DNA from: UBA5070 sp035604215
GTDB taxonomy: Bacteria; Fibrobacterota; Fibrobacteria; UBA5070
Assembly: GCA_035604215.1 (NCBI GenBank)
Contig: DATNIW010000153.1
Location: 1 to 52,398, forward strand
Reading direction: 5' to 3'
Length of the DNA: 52,398 nt
Under the pieces are notes generated by a model. It had not been told where the DNA came from. It ran no database searches and worked only from the letters and a program-made list of their open reading frames with translations. Positions 1 to 8,511 of the stretch are shown here, piece by piece. Within the stretch, counting starts at the first letter, position 1; every line of letters starts with the position of its first letter. The translations under genes were made by a program, and so were the position numbers.

Positions 1-648
1 GGGGCCGCGCGCGGGGTCCTCCGCTTCTCCGATGATCGGCCCGCCCAGGTGTGGAGACAGGCGCTTTCCGGTCTGGATGGGTTCGGGCATGTCTGGATCA
101 CCTTCGTCTTCGACCGCGCCGCGGCCCAAGGGTGGAAGAGCCGCGTGCGTCCACCTCGGCTGGACGGAAAGGAGAAGGTGGGGGTCTTCGCGACCCGATC
201 TCCGCACAGGCCCAATTTCCTGGGACTTTCGCTGTGCCGCCTGGAGTCGGTGGAGCTTGACGGACCGTCCGTCGTGTTTTCCGGAGTGGATATCCTGGAC
301 AACACCCCGGTGCTCGACATCCGGCCCTACCATCCGGAAAACGACGTGCCCGTCGGCGAGGTTCGGGGTGGTTGGCTGGACCGTGCGGCGGACCCGGTCC
401 TGACAGTCCGGTGGTCGGAGGGAGCGCAGCAGGCCATGGAAGGTTTCCTGCCCGCCGCGGCCGCATCCGGAATGCCGGAGTATTCCCACTCCCAGGCCAT
501 GCTGCTGGTGGAACAGCTCGTGGGACTGGATCCGAGGCCTGCCCACCGGCGTGGACGCGACGGAGACTGGTACCTTCGGGTCCTGTCCTTCGATGTCCGC
601 GTCCGGGTGGAGCAGGGGCTTGCGCTGATCCGCGAGGTCCGGAGCTGA
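1..648 (+). CDS. trmO: TrmO-like tRNA-m6t6A37 methyltransferase (5' truncated)
   Basis: The reading frame is open from the first base, so the N-terminus lies outside the window. The visible protein (about 215 residues) has hallmarks of the TrmO/TsaA (YaeB) family: a GLDGFGHVWITFVF segment, then VGVFATRSPHRPNFLGLS and VDILDNTPVLDIRPY. In this family these shape the SAM pocket of a beta-barrel enzyme that N6-methylates t6A37 in ANN-decoding tRNAs. The C-terminal part (about residues 140-215) matches the small domain that follows the barrel. A GTG at 49 is an available start but would delete conserved sequence, so a start upstream of the window is more likely. Family assignment is firm; tRNA specificity is inferred from the family. 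Confidence 0.88.
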   Translation, partial: GAARGVLRFSDDRPAQVWRQALSGLDGFGHVWITFVFDRAAAQGWKSRVRPPRLDGKEKVGVFATRSPHRPNFLGLSLCRLESVELDGPSVVFSGVDILDNTPVLDIRPYHPENDVPVGEVRGGWLDRAADPVLTVRWSEGAQQAMEGFLPAAAASGMPEYSHSQAMLLVEQLVGLDPRPAHRRGRDGDWYLRVLSFDVRVRVEQGLALIREVRS

Positions 649-725
649 CCCGTCACCTGCCGCCACCCTTCCCCACATCCACGCATGTTGATAGGTTTAT
701 GCATTCCACCAAGGAGAATCCCAGC

Positions 726-1265
726 ATGCGTCAAACATTCGCGATCCTGGCACTGGCCTCGACCCTGACCCTGGCCGAAGGCACGCAGAAGACCTACACG
801 GATTCCTTCAAGGGAATCGACTCCATTCGGGCCACCATCTACACCTCGTATGGTCCCATGGTTTTTCTCCTGCACCAGGACAAGACCCCGCAGACGGTGG
901 CCAATTTCATCGAGTTGGCCGACAAGAAGTTCTACGACGGACTGAAGTTCCATCGCGTCATCCCGGGATTCATGGCCCAAGGCGGCGACCCTGCCGGGAA
1001 CGGCACGGGAGGTCCCGGTTGGACCATCAAGGACGAGTTCAGCCCTTCGCTCAAGAACATTCCGGGCGCGCTCTGCATGGCCAACGCGGGTCCCAACACC
1101 GGAGGCAGCCAGTTCTTCATCGTGCAGACGGCCCAGCCCCAGCTGGACGGCGTGCACACGGTCTTCGGGATGCTCCGCTCCGGTTGGGACATCTCCTGTC
1201 TCCTGGAAGTGGGGGATCGGATCGATTCCATCCGCGTCCAGAAATTCGCTTCCGCAGCCAAGTAG
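726..1265 (+). CDS. Exported cyclophilin-type peptidyl-prolyl isomerase
   Basis: A 179-residue protein with a short signal peptide (MRQTFAILALASTLTLAEG) followed by a cyclophilin domain. Diagnostic segments are NFIELADKKFYDGLKFHRVIPGF, in which FHR carries the catalytic arginine, then MAQGGDPAGNGTGGPGW, ALCMANAGPNTGGSQFFI and LDGVHTVFG. It should isomerise X-Pro bonds in the periplasm. I chose ATG 726 over the in-frame ATG at 699 because AAGGAG lies just upstream and the signal peptide begins there. The C-terminus is short relative to PpiA-type enzymes but the fold looks complete. It sits 77 bases after trmO. Confidence 0.9.
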   Translation: MRQTFAILALASTLTLAEGTQKTYTDSFKGIDSIRATIYTSYGPMVFLLHQDKTPQTVANFIELADKKFYDGLKFHRVIPGFMAQGGDPAGNGTGGPGWTIKDEFSPSLKNIPGALCMANAGPNTGGSQFFIVQTAQPQLDGVHTVFGMLRSGWDISCLLEVGDRIDSIRVQKFASAAK

Positions 1266-1343
1266 CGGCGCGACCGCGGTCGATGATGTCGCAGCGGACC
1301 TGGACCATGGTCGCGGCCCCCTCGATTCGCTAGTTTCGGATCC

Positions 1344-1859
1344 ATGGGTCTGTTCCGGAACTGGAAGACGTGGGCGCTGGCGGGCCTGTGCGCCTTGGTG
1401 GTGGCGCAGTTCGTCCGCCCGAGCTTGGTGAACCCCACCCTGGACGCCGAGCCCAAGTGGGACTCGCCGCGCACGCGCGAGTTGGTGCGGCGCGCCTGCT
1501 TCGACTGCCACAGCAACCGGACCAGCTACCCATGGTACTCCCAGGTGGAGCCGGCTCGCTGGTTTTTGTGGGACCACATCCGGGGCGCCCGGAAACACCT
1601 GAATTTCTCCGACCCGGATTCCGATCTGGACGTGGACGACCTCGTCGACGCCATCCGTTCCGGGGACATGCCGCTGTGGAGCTACCGACTGCTCCATCCG
1701 GCCGCGCGCCTGACCGGGCCGGAAAAGGATTCCCTGGTGGTGGGGCTTCTGCGCACCTTCGAGAACGACTCGGATTCCGCCACCGATTCCGTCTCCCAGA
1801 CGCCGCCTGCGGATACGGAAGCGGCCAAGAACCGGAGCCCCATCGAAGATCGGGACTGA
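1344..1859 (+). CDS. Haem-binding domain protein (CxxCH, membrane-anchored)
   Basis: A 171-residue protein with one N-terminal hydrophobic segment (about residues 9-25) that probably anchors it to the inner membrane. A CFDCHSN motif (CxxCH, covalent c-type haem attachment) follows, then a conserved block with YPWYS, WFLWDHI and LNFSD. This arrangement matches the Haem_bd family (PF14376) of small mono-haem proteins. The C-terminal 30 residues are Asp/Ser/Thr-rich and look disordered. The redox partner is unknown. prfB follows 39 bases later but has no obvious functional link. Confidence 0.8.
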   Translation: MGLFRNWKTWALAGLCALVVAQFVRPSLVNPTLDAEPKWDSPRTRELVRRACFDCHSNRTSYPWYSQVEPARWFLWDHIRGARKHLNFSDPDSDLDVDDLVDAIRSGDMPLWSYRLLHPAARLTGPEKDSLVVGLLRTFENDSDSATDSVSQTPPADTEAAKNRSPIEDRD

Positions 1860-1898
1860 TCTGCGGACTCGGGGATTGGTAAATTTCCGCCCCTCACC

Positions 1899-2996
1899 AT
1901 GCCAGCCGATCCATTGGACCTCAGAATTCGCGTGGACGCCCTCCACGGCTACCTTGACCTCGACGCCAAGGCCAGGGAGCGCGAGGAGTTGGAGGCGCTG
2001 TCCAGCCAACCCGGATTCTGGGACAAGGCGGACGCCGCGCAAGCCCTTCTCAAGAAGATGGCGGGCCTGAAGAGCTGGATGGACCAGTGGCAATCCCTGG
2101 ACACCAGGCTCCGCGACCTCGTGGAGCTTCTGGAGCTGGCGCAGTCGGAAGGCGACGAACCGCTCCTCGCCTCGCTGGAGAAGGACGGCGAGGCGCTGGA
2201 AAAGGATCTGCGCGGATTCGAGCTCAAGAAGATGCTGGACGGCGAGGACGATTTCCGGGATGCGATCCTCTCCGTCACGCCCGGAGCCGGTGGCACCGAA
2301 GCCCAGGACTGGGCGCTCATGCTGATGCGCCAATACAGCCGCTGGATCGAGAGGCACGGATTCCAGGGCTCCGTGCTTGACCTGCAGGACGGCGAAGAGG
2401 CGGGCATCAAGGGCGTCACCTTCGAGGTCAAGGGCGAGTACGCCTACGGGTTCCTGCGGGCCGAGATCGGGGTGCACCGCCTGGTCCGGATCAGCCCCTT
2501 CGACGCCAACGCCCGCCGCCACACGAGCTTCGCCAGCGTCTACGCCTATCCCGTCGTGGAAGACGCCGAGATCCCCGAGCTGAAGATGGAAGACATGCGG
2601 GTGGACACCTACAGGGCGCAGGGAGCGGGCGGCCAGCACGTGAACAAGACGGAATCCGCCGTGCGCATGACCCACCTGGTGACGGGAATCGTCGTGAGCT
2701 GCCAGACGGAGCGTTCCCAGGTCCAGAACCGGGAGAACTGCCTCAAGATGATGCGGGCCAAGCTCTACCAGCACTACCGGGACGAGGAGGCCAAGAAGCG
2801 CGACGACAAGAAGGCCAAGAAGCTCAAGATCGAGTGGGGGAGCCAGATCCGCTCCTACGTGCTGGACGACCGCCGCGTGAAGGACCTCAGGACCGGCGTG
2901 GAGACCTCCGACACGGATCGCGTGCTGGACGGGGACATCGACGAGTTCATCAACGCCTACCTGCTGATGGAGGCGGAGAAGGCCCGCGAGAACTGA
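1899..2996 (+). CDS. prfB: Peptide chain release factor 2, no programmed frameshift
   Basis: A 365-residue class I release factor. The codon-recognition tripeptide is SPF (about residues 197-199), typical of RF2 (UGA/UAA), and the peptidyl-hydrolysis motif GGQ lies in GAGGQHVNKTES (about 243-247). In most bacteria prfB carries an in-frame UGA near codon 26 read through by a +1 shift at CUU-UGA-C. Here the equivalent place reads TAC CTT GAC (1950-1958) with no UGA, so the frame is continuous and autoregulation by frameshifting is absent. The protein around this site (LHGYLDLDAK) aligns with the post-shift sequence of frameshifted homologues. Stop lies 4 bases from the convergent MCE gene. Confidence 0.95.
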   Translation: MPADPLDLRIRVDALHGYLDLDAKAREREELEALSSQPGFWDKADAAQALLKKMAGLKSWMDQWQSLDTRLRDLVELLELAQSEGDEPLLASLEKDGEALEKDLRGFELKKMLDGEDDFRDAILSVTPGAGGTEAQDWALMLMRQYSRWIERHGFQGSVLDLQDGEEAGIKGVTFEVKGEYAYGFLRAEIGVHRLVRISPFDANARRHTSFASVYAYPVVEDAEIPELKMEDMRVDTYRAQGAGGQHVNKTESAVRMTHLVTGIVVSCQTERSQVQNRENCLKMMRAKLYQHYRDEEAKKRDDKKAKKLKIEWGSQIRSYVLDDRRVKDLRTGVETSDTDRVLDGDIDEFINAYLLMEAEKAREN

Positions 2997-3000
2997 GCCT

Positions 3001-3945
3001 CTATTCCTTGTGCTCGGTTCCCCCGAAGAAGTGGAAGTGGTACTTGATGTCCGTCTTCCCCACCACGAACGACTCGATCTGGTCGATGGCTCCCAGGGCG
3101 GAGCGGATCCGCACCAGCAGGCTGTCGTCGCGGGCAAGCGGCTCCAGCGCGGTGGAAGTCTTCCTGGCGACGGTGTCCGAGCCGCGGGCCACCTTGTCGA
3201 GGTCCGCGATCAGACCCTGGGCCTGCATCAGCAGGGTGTCGGTGGTGCGCAAGCCAGCCAGCGCCGCCGGTTCCATGGAATCCAGGGCACGGGTCGCGTC
3301 CAGCCCGGAGCGGGCCAGGCCCCGCACCTCGGGAGCCACGATGCGCATCCGCCGTTCGAAGCGGTCGGTGCGGTCCAGCAGCCGGTCCACCGTCTGGAGC
3401 TTGCCCATCACCTCCACGGGCAGCGGGGCGGAGTTGGAATCCCCTTCCACCAAGGCCGAAGTCCTGTTTCGAAGGATCTGGACCCTGGCCACCACGTCCT
3501 CGATCCCGCTCATCACCTCGGCGATGCCGGGTTGGAAGATTCCGGGGATGTCGGAATGTCTGTCCAGGGAATGGGTGGAGTCCACCCCGCGTTCCAGGAG
3601 CACGAACCGCATGCCCATCAAGCCGTTTCCCACGTTGGTGGCCTGGGCGTCCCTGAACAGCCTCTGGTGCTTCCAGAAACGGAGTCCCACGCGGACGCCG
3701 TCCCGGTTGGATTGGATCTCCTCCACCTGACCCACGTCCACGCCCTGGATGGCCACGGGGTCGTCTTCCTGGAGGCTTCCGATCAGGTCGCCGGACCCCG
3801 TGAAGTGCACCCAGACGAAATCGCGCTCCAGTTGGGTGTTCACGTAGATGCGCCAGCTGCACACAAGCCCGATCAATCCCACCGCGAGGGCGGCGAGGTA
3901 GCCCACGATCCGTGAATTCGGGCGCAAGTGGGTCTGACTGGCCAA
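3001..3945 (-). CDS. MCE/MlaD-family protein
   Basis: One N-terminal membrane segment (YLAALAVGLIGLVCSW) is followed by an MCE domain (VWVHFTGSGDLIGSLQEDDPV, GVDVGQVEEI, LMGMRFVLLERG) and a long helical tail. This is the architecture of periplasmic substrate-binding subunits of MlaFEDB-like lipid transporters. No permease or ATPase is adjacent. The only ATG (3984) lies inside tRNA-Thr. I prefer TTG 3945, whose upstream AGGTGG, 5 bases away, is itself the 3' acceptor end of the tRNA; TTG 3927 and GTG 3906 are alternatives. The MCE core is less canonical than in the second copy at 29300-30208. Confidence 0.75.
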   Translation of the reverse strand: MASQTHLRPNSRIVGYLAALAVGLIGLVCSWRIYVNTQLERDFVWVHFTGSGDLIGSLQEDDPVAIQGVDVGQVEEIQSNRDGVRVGLRFWKHQRLFRDAQATNVGNGLMGMRFVLLERGVDSTHSLDRHSDIPGIFQPGIAEVMSGIEDVVARVQILRNRTSALVEGDSNSAPLPVEVMGKLQTVDRLLDRTDRFERRMRIVAPEVRGLARSGLDATRALDSMEPAALAGLRTTDTLLMQAQGLIADLDKVARGSDTVARKTSTALEPLARDDSLLVRIRSALGAIDQIESFVVGKTDIKYHFHFFGGTEHKE

Positions 3946-3948
3946 AAG

Positions 3949-4021
<73 letters not shown>

Positions 4022-4076
4022 CGGGAGAAGGGGGAAGGATAATCAACCGAAGGCCGGTTGGCACCGGGTACCGCCA

Positions 4077-5375
4077 TCACCGTGGCGTGGAAGCCACCCG
4101 ATCCGGACATCGGGACAAGGTGTCCGTGCGCAACCCGAAGACGCCGGTGGGAAATACGCCTTCGAACCGGCAGATCCGAAGACCGTCCGAGGTGCCGCGG
4201 GAATGGACCCGGATGCGGAAGAGGGAATCCCGCAGCGACATCCGGAAGCTCCAGCGGAGATCCCGGTCGAACCCGAACCGCATCGACCACATCGGGACGG
4301 TCCAATTGGAATCGGATATGGACGGCGCGCAGTCGGGGAGGGGAACCACCATCGCGTCGGGGAGTCCGGGCCCCGATCCCACGGCCTGCGGAAACGAACT
4401 CCAGACTCCTTGCTGCAGCACGTGTCCCTCCATCCCGGGCCCCACGAAGGACAGGATCCGGCAACGGATGGCGGAGTCCACCTCGTGCTTCCAGCGCTGG
4501 TGTTCCCGCGAGACCGCCAGGGGGTTCGAATCCTCGCGGCAGGCGGGAGGAGGTTCGGGCTGTCCGTCCCAGGCCACGCAGTCCATGTTGGTGGCGTAGG
4601 CGAATTCGCCCAGCGCCGAGTCCAGCAAGGGGAAGCCCTGCGCGCGGACCCACTGGCGCAAGGCGTCGGCCGGGGCGGATCGGTCCAGGAGCGCGCGAAC
4701 CACCCAGCGTCCGTCCGGATCGCGGACCAGGGCCGGGGCGCCGGAATTCCCCTTCCAGGCGGGGCAGGAGGTGAGGGGAACCTTGCGCGAGAGCGGATCC
4801 GTGAAGTCGGCCTTGGAATCGGCGTCCCCGAAGACGCGGGTGCGACGGCTCACGACGCAATCCACGGACCGGATCTCAGCGGAAGGGAGGTTTCGGGCCA
4901 CCAGGGAAGCCCAGTTCGGTTCGGCGACCCAGGTCCGGACGGTGTCCAGGTCCGACAGTCCGTTGCGGTCGATTTGGAGCGGAGTCCGGTTCAACGGCCT
5001 GTCCAGCCGGACCAGGGCGAAATCGGGCTGGTCGATGCGGTCGCAGGAGGGCGAGATGGCCACCACCTCGCGGCAGCGGGCGGAATCCGCCGGGCGGTTG
5101 GCCGTGGCGGGAAAGAAGAGGGAAACATCCCGGCAAGGGGATCGGGGGGTTTGTTCGGTGGGGGGGAGGCAGTGCCGGTCGGTCATGGCCAGGTCCCGGC
5201 TAATCAGGAAGGTGGTGCACTGGGTGGGAATCCGGTCCTTGGGATCGGAATACGCCCACAGCCCGACGGCCTCCGGACAGCTTTCGAAGGGGCTGCAATG
5301 GACGGGGAAGGACCACGGGAGGGGCGCTTTGACCTGGGTCAGGGTGGCGGCCAGCAGTAGGAGCGACGGGATCAC
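4077..5375 (-). CDS. Secreted trypsin-like (S1 family) serine protease
   Basis: A 432-residue protein starting at GTG 5375 with a hydrophobic signal peptide (VIPSLLLLAATLTQ). A chymotrypsin-fold triad is readable: His68 in MTDRHCL, Asp118 in QPDFALVRLD and Ser211 in WKGNSGAP. Cysteines are frequent and could form disulfides. About 220 residues follow the catalytic serine with no domain I recognise. No TAAHC consensus is present, but order and spacing fit S1. It is probably secreted and may process surface or extracellular proteins. It is divergent from the exported protein at 5541. No strong Shine-Dalgarno precedes the GTG, so the exact start is uncertain; upstream in-frame codons are open but unlike a signal peptide. 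Confidence 0.78.
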   Translation of the reverse strand: MIPSLLLLAATLTQVKAPLPWSFPVHCSPFESCPEAVGLWAYSDPKDRIPTQCTTFLISRDLAMTDRHCLPPTEQTPRSPCRDVSLFFPATANRPADSARCREVVAISPSCDRIDQPDFALVRLDRPLNRTPLQIDRNGLSDLDTVRTWVAEPNWASLVARNLPSAEIRSVDCVVSRRTRVFGDADSKADFTDPLSRKVPLTSCPAWKGNSGAPALVRDPDGRWVVRALLDRSAPADALRQWVRAQGFPLLDSALGEFAYATNMDCVAWDGQPEPPPACREDSNPLAVSREHQRWKHEVDSAIRCRILSFVGPGMEGHVLQQGVWSSFPQAVGSGPGLPDAMVVPLPDCAPSISDSNWTVPMWSMRFGFDRDLRWSFRMSLRDSLFRIRVHSRGTSDGLRICRFEGVFPTGVFGLRTDTLSRCPDRVASTPR

Positions 5376-5458
5376 CGGAGGTAGCCTACTGCCGAAATCC
5401 GGTTTTCGGGGGGTGTTCCCGGGAGTCTGGTAATTGTCTGGTCCGGTCTGGATTCTCT

Positions 5459-5486
5459 TTGACAAAAGGGCTGGGAATTCTAGATG
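5459..5486 (+). promoter_or_regulatory. Probable sigma-70 promoter for the exported protein
   Basis: A perfect -35 hexamer TTGACA (5459-5464) is followed after 16 bases by TAGATG (5481-5486), a moderate -10 match. It lies 55 bases upstream of the GTG start at 5541 in a relatively AT-rich patch. Confidence 0.5.
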
Positions 5487-5540
5487 TTGCCGAGATTCCG
5501 TCACCGGCCTGGTCACGGTCTCCCAAGGAGGAACCCCCAC

Positions 5541-6725
5541 GTGAAGAACTTCACCATCTTTGCACTGTCCGCAACCGCCGCGTTCGCGCAGGTGCCCACC
5601 CATGTGGTGGCCGCACCCGCTCCCGTCGCGGCGACGGCCCCGGTGGCGACGGCCACCTACACCGCCCCGACAACCGACGAGGCGCCTCTCGCTCCGATCA
5701 ACATGCAGCTCCTGCAAAACCACCCCGGCGCTCCCACCGGCATCGAGGACGTCCTTCTCGTGCCCAGCGCGAACGCGGGTCAGCAGGCGGTAGGTTTCCA
5801 GTGGGTGGATGGCGCCAATTCCGACGCCTACGTCCTTTGGAAGAATTATTTCGCCGCCGCGCAGTACACGGGTGCCACCGCCGCGAACGACGCACAGACC
5901 ATCGCCTCGTTCGGCTTGATGAATCCGGTCTGGGGAGCGGGCCTTTCTCTTGCCTATGCCCAGACCTACACGGAGCCGGTGGCCACGAAGCCGAACGTCA
6001 CCACATACGAAGCGCTGAGCCAAGCCAAGCTGTTCGGATCCACCGGATGGGAAGGCAAGGACGTCTACGCCTCCCTGCTCTGGAAGAAACCCACCACGAA
6101 CGTGGAGACGGAGCCCCTGGTCGGTTCCACCGTCACCACCCCGCGAACGGATTCCGTCATACTGTCGGCCGGAATCCGCAAATACCCGCCCGTGGGCGTG
6201 GAAGGACTCGCGTGGAGCGGTAACGCGGCGCTCGGCTACTACTACGATCGCACTCCCGCAGTCGCTCCGGCGGTGGGTTCCAACCAGACCATCTGGGAAG
6301 CCAGCCTGTACGGCCAGTTGGGCTACGTGTTCGTCACCGACGGAATCGAATTCCTTCCCGGTATCGACGCCTTGTTGAACTACGCCAACGGTGTGAACGC
6401 CCCCGACTACGGCTACCAGTACGGCGTGAGCCCCTATGTGGCGATCATTCTCCCCATCTTCGAGCACTGGACCCTCGACGGCGGTGCGCGCTACTACGTC
6501 CAGCAGACCGTCATGGATGTCTACCCCGGCAAGCCCTCGGTGTTCGAGGACAACGCATCCATTTCCACCACCCAAGGCAGCGTGGGTCTGCGATACACCC
6601 ACAATCGCTGGGCCCTTGAAGGCTCCGTCGCCAACGGGTTCCTGGTCAACGGACCCTACCTCCTTTCTGGGACTGCCACTGGTGGCCTGATCGGAAGCCT
6701 CGCCCTGACGGTCAACCTGAAGTAA
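5541..6725 (+). CDS. Exported, probably outer-membrane beta-barrel protein, unknown function
   Basis: A 394-residue protein. I chose GTG 5541 because AAGGAGGAA precedes it at good spacing and the product then begins with a clean signal peptide (VKNFTIFALSATAAFAQ). An Ala/Pro/Thr-rich stretch follows. The rest has alternating aromatic/polar segments, Gly and Tyr richness (GYYYDR, YGYQYGVSPYV, GGARYYVQQ) and a C-terminus ending in LALTVNLK, all compatible with a transmembrane beta-barrel. I recognise no named family. It is a single-gene unit with its own promoter and terminator, suggesting it may be abundantly expressed. Confidence 0.7.
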   Translation: MKNFTIFALSATAAFAQVPTHVVAAPAPVAATAPVATATYTAPTTDEAPLAPINMQLLQNHPGAPTGIEDVLLVPSANAGQQAVGFQWVDGANSDAYVLWKNYFAAAQYTGATAANDAQTIASFGLMNPVWGAGLSLAYAQTYTEPVATKPNVTTYEALSQAKLFGSTGWEGKDVYASLLWKKPTTNVETEPLVGSTVTTPRTDSVILSAGIRKYPPVGVEGLAWSGNAALGYYYDRTPAVAPAVGSNQTIWEASLYGQLGYVFVTDGIEFLPGIDALLNYANGVNAPDYGYQYGVSPYVAIILPIFEHWTLDGGARYYVQQTVMDVYPGKPSVFEDNASISTTQGSVGLRYTHNRWALEGSVANGFLVNGPYLLSGTATGGLIGSLALTVNLK

Positions 6726-6747
6726 TCCTTCCGACCCTGTCGGATCC

Positions 6748-6781
6748 GGACCCGGAGCCTCGTGGCTCCGGGTCTTTTTGT
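6748..6781 (+). terminator. Rho-independent terminator
   Basis: Perfect 11-bp stem GACCCGGAGCC / GGCTCCGGGTC (6749-6759 and 6764-6774) with a TCGT loop, followed by TTTTT. It lies 22 bases past the stop of the exported-protein gene and insulates malic enzyme. Confidence 0.92.
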
Positions 6782-6841
6782 TTTCTCCTACATTTCCGAT
6801 ATCTGGATACTGGGATCTTTGTTTCCGAGGAGAGACCTTCG

Positions 6842-8485
6842 ATGAGCGATCGATTGCCGTCCAACCTTCCCCGCGGCGTGGATCTGTTGCGCCATCCCCT
6901 TTGGAACAAAGGCACCGCCTTCACGGAGAAGGAGAGGGATCTGTTGGGATTGCGCGGCCTGCTCCCCGCACCGGTGCGCACCATGGAGCAGCAGACCCTT
7001 CGCGTGCTGGCCAACATCCGCAGCAAGCCCAACGACCTGGAGAAATACCTGTACCTGATCGGGCTGCAGGACCGCAACGAAACCCTCTTCTACCGCGTCC
7101 TCGTGGACAACCTGGAAGAGCTGATGCCCATCGTCTACACCCCCACCGTGGGCAAGGGTTGCCAGGTCTTCGGGCGCGCCTTCCGGAGACCGCGAGGGCT
7201 CTACATCTCCATCGACGATCGGGGGCGGGTCCGGGAGCTTCTGCGCAACTGGCCCTGCAAGGACATCCGCGTCGTGCTGCCCACGGATGGAGAACGCATC
7301 CTGGGCCTGGGCGACCTGGGCGCCTCGGGCATGGGGATCCCCATCGGCAAGCTCGCCCTCTACACCGCCTGCGCCGGCATCCATCCCGCCGATTGCCTCC
7401 CGGTCCTCATCGACGTGGGCACCGAGAACGAGGAGTTCCTGGACGACCCTCTGTACCTGGGGCTCAAGCGCCATCGGGTGAAGGGGGCCGACTACGACGC
7501 CCTGCTCACGGAATTCATGGATGGCTGCAGGGAGATCTTCCCCGAGGCCCTGGTCCAGTTCGAAGACTTCGCCAACCACAACGCCTTCCGGTTGCTGGAA
7601 ACCTATCGCCACGATCATTGCACCTTCAACGACGACATCCAGGGAACCGGGGCGGTGGCCTTGGCGGGACTGCTCAGTTCGCTGCGCGTCACCGGCCGCA
7701 AGATCCAGCAGGAAACCATCCTGTTCCTGGGCGCGGGGGAAGCGGCGACGGGAATCGGTGAGATGATCGTGGCCACCATGGTGGATGCCGGATTGTCGGA
7801 ATCCGACGCGCGCCGACACTGCTGGTTCGTGGATTCCAAGGGACTGGTGGTGTCTGCGCGGAAGGACCTGGCGGGACACAAGCGGGCCTGGGCCCACGAG
7901 GCTCCCTGGGTGGCCACGCTGGCGGAAGCGCTGGATGTCGTCAAGCCCACGGCCCTGATCGGCGCCTCCGGGATGTCCGGAGCCTTCACGCCGGAAGTGC
8001 TGCAGACCATGGCGAAGCTCAACGAACGGCCCGTGGTGTTCGCCCTCTCCAACCCCACCAGCAAGGCCGAATGCACGGCCGAGGCGGCCTACGTCCACAC
8101 CGAAGGCCGCGTCCTGTTCGCATCGGGCAGCCCGTTCCCCACGGTGCACTGGAAGGGAAAGACGTTCGTCCCCGGTCAGGGGAACAACGTGTACATCTTT
8201 CCCGGCGTGGGACTGGGGGCCATCGCCGCTCGAGCGCGCACCATCACCGATGGCATGTTCCTGACGGCCGCCAAGACGCTGGCCTCCCTGGTCCTGCCGG
8301 AGGAGATCGCCACCGGGAACATCTTCCCCTCGCTCACCAGGATCCGCGAAGTCAGCGGTCGGATCGCGCTGGAGGTGGCCCGCGAGGTGTTCCGCGAGGG
8401 TCTCTCCCGCGGCACGGAGCCCGCGGACCTGGAGGCGCACGTGGAGTCCCTGCGCTACGATCCGGAGTACCCCGAATACGCCTGA
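6842..8485 (+). CDS. NAD(P)-dependent malic enzyme
   Basis: A 547-residue protein with the complete malic enzyme layout. The N-terminal domain has YTPTVGKGCQ (catalytic Tyr region), RGLYISI and VLPTDGERILGLGDLG. The catalytic Lys lies in GIPIGKLALYTACAGI and the metal site is in FEDFANHNAF and TFNDDIQGTGAVALAG. A Rossmann domain starts at LGAGEAATGIGEMI (about residue 297). It oxidatively decarboxylates malate to pyruvate, which may feed the pyruvate:ferredoxin oxidoreductase encoded further along. The length matches the large SfcA/MaeA class. The start ATG has GAGGAGA upstream. Cofactor preference cannot be read with confidence. Confidence 0.95.
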   Translation: MSDRLPSNLPRGVDLLRHPLWNKGTAFTEKERDLLGLRGLLPAPVRTMEQQTLRVLANIRSKPNDLEKYLYLIGLQDRNETLFYRVLVDNLEELMPIVYTPTVGKGCQVFGRAFRRPRGLYISIDDRGRVRELLRNWPCKDIRVVLPTDGERILGLGDLGASGMGIPIGKLALYTACAGIHPADCLPVLIDVGTENEEFLDDPLYLGLKRHRVKGADYDALLTEFMDGCREIFPEALVQFEDFANHNAFRLLETYRHDHCTFNDDIQGTGAVALAGLLSSLRVTGRKIQQETILFLGAGEAATGIGEMIVATMVDAGLSESDARRHCWFVDSKGLVVSARKDLAGHKRAWAHEAPWVATLAEALDVVKPTALIGASGMSGAFTPEVLQTMAKLNERPVVFALSNPTSKAECTAEAAYVHTEGRVLFASGSPFPTVHWKGKTFVPGQGNNVYIFPGVGLGAIAARARTITDGMFLTAAKTLASLVLPEEIATGNIFPSLTRIREVSGRIALEVAREVFREGLSRGTEPADLEAHVESLRYDPEYPEYA

Positions 8486-8511
8486 TGGACCGGCGTAGCT
8501 AGGTTGGTTCC

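Noticed and set aside
327..3137. Very long antisense open frame (936 codons) and similar long frames such as 4077-6602 upstream part and 30192-32159 on the minus strand
   Set aside because: They run opposite well-supported genes (trmO, cyclophilin, prfB, barrel protein, GH57) and arise from GC-rich codon bias; their products are low-complexity with no recognisable domain.
4516..4545. T-arm-like sequence GGGGGTTCGAATCCTC suggesting a tRNA
   Set aside because: No matching acceptor, D or anticodon stems flank it and it lies inside the serine protease gene, in frame with conserved coding sequence.
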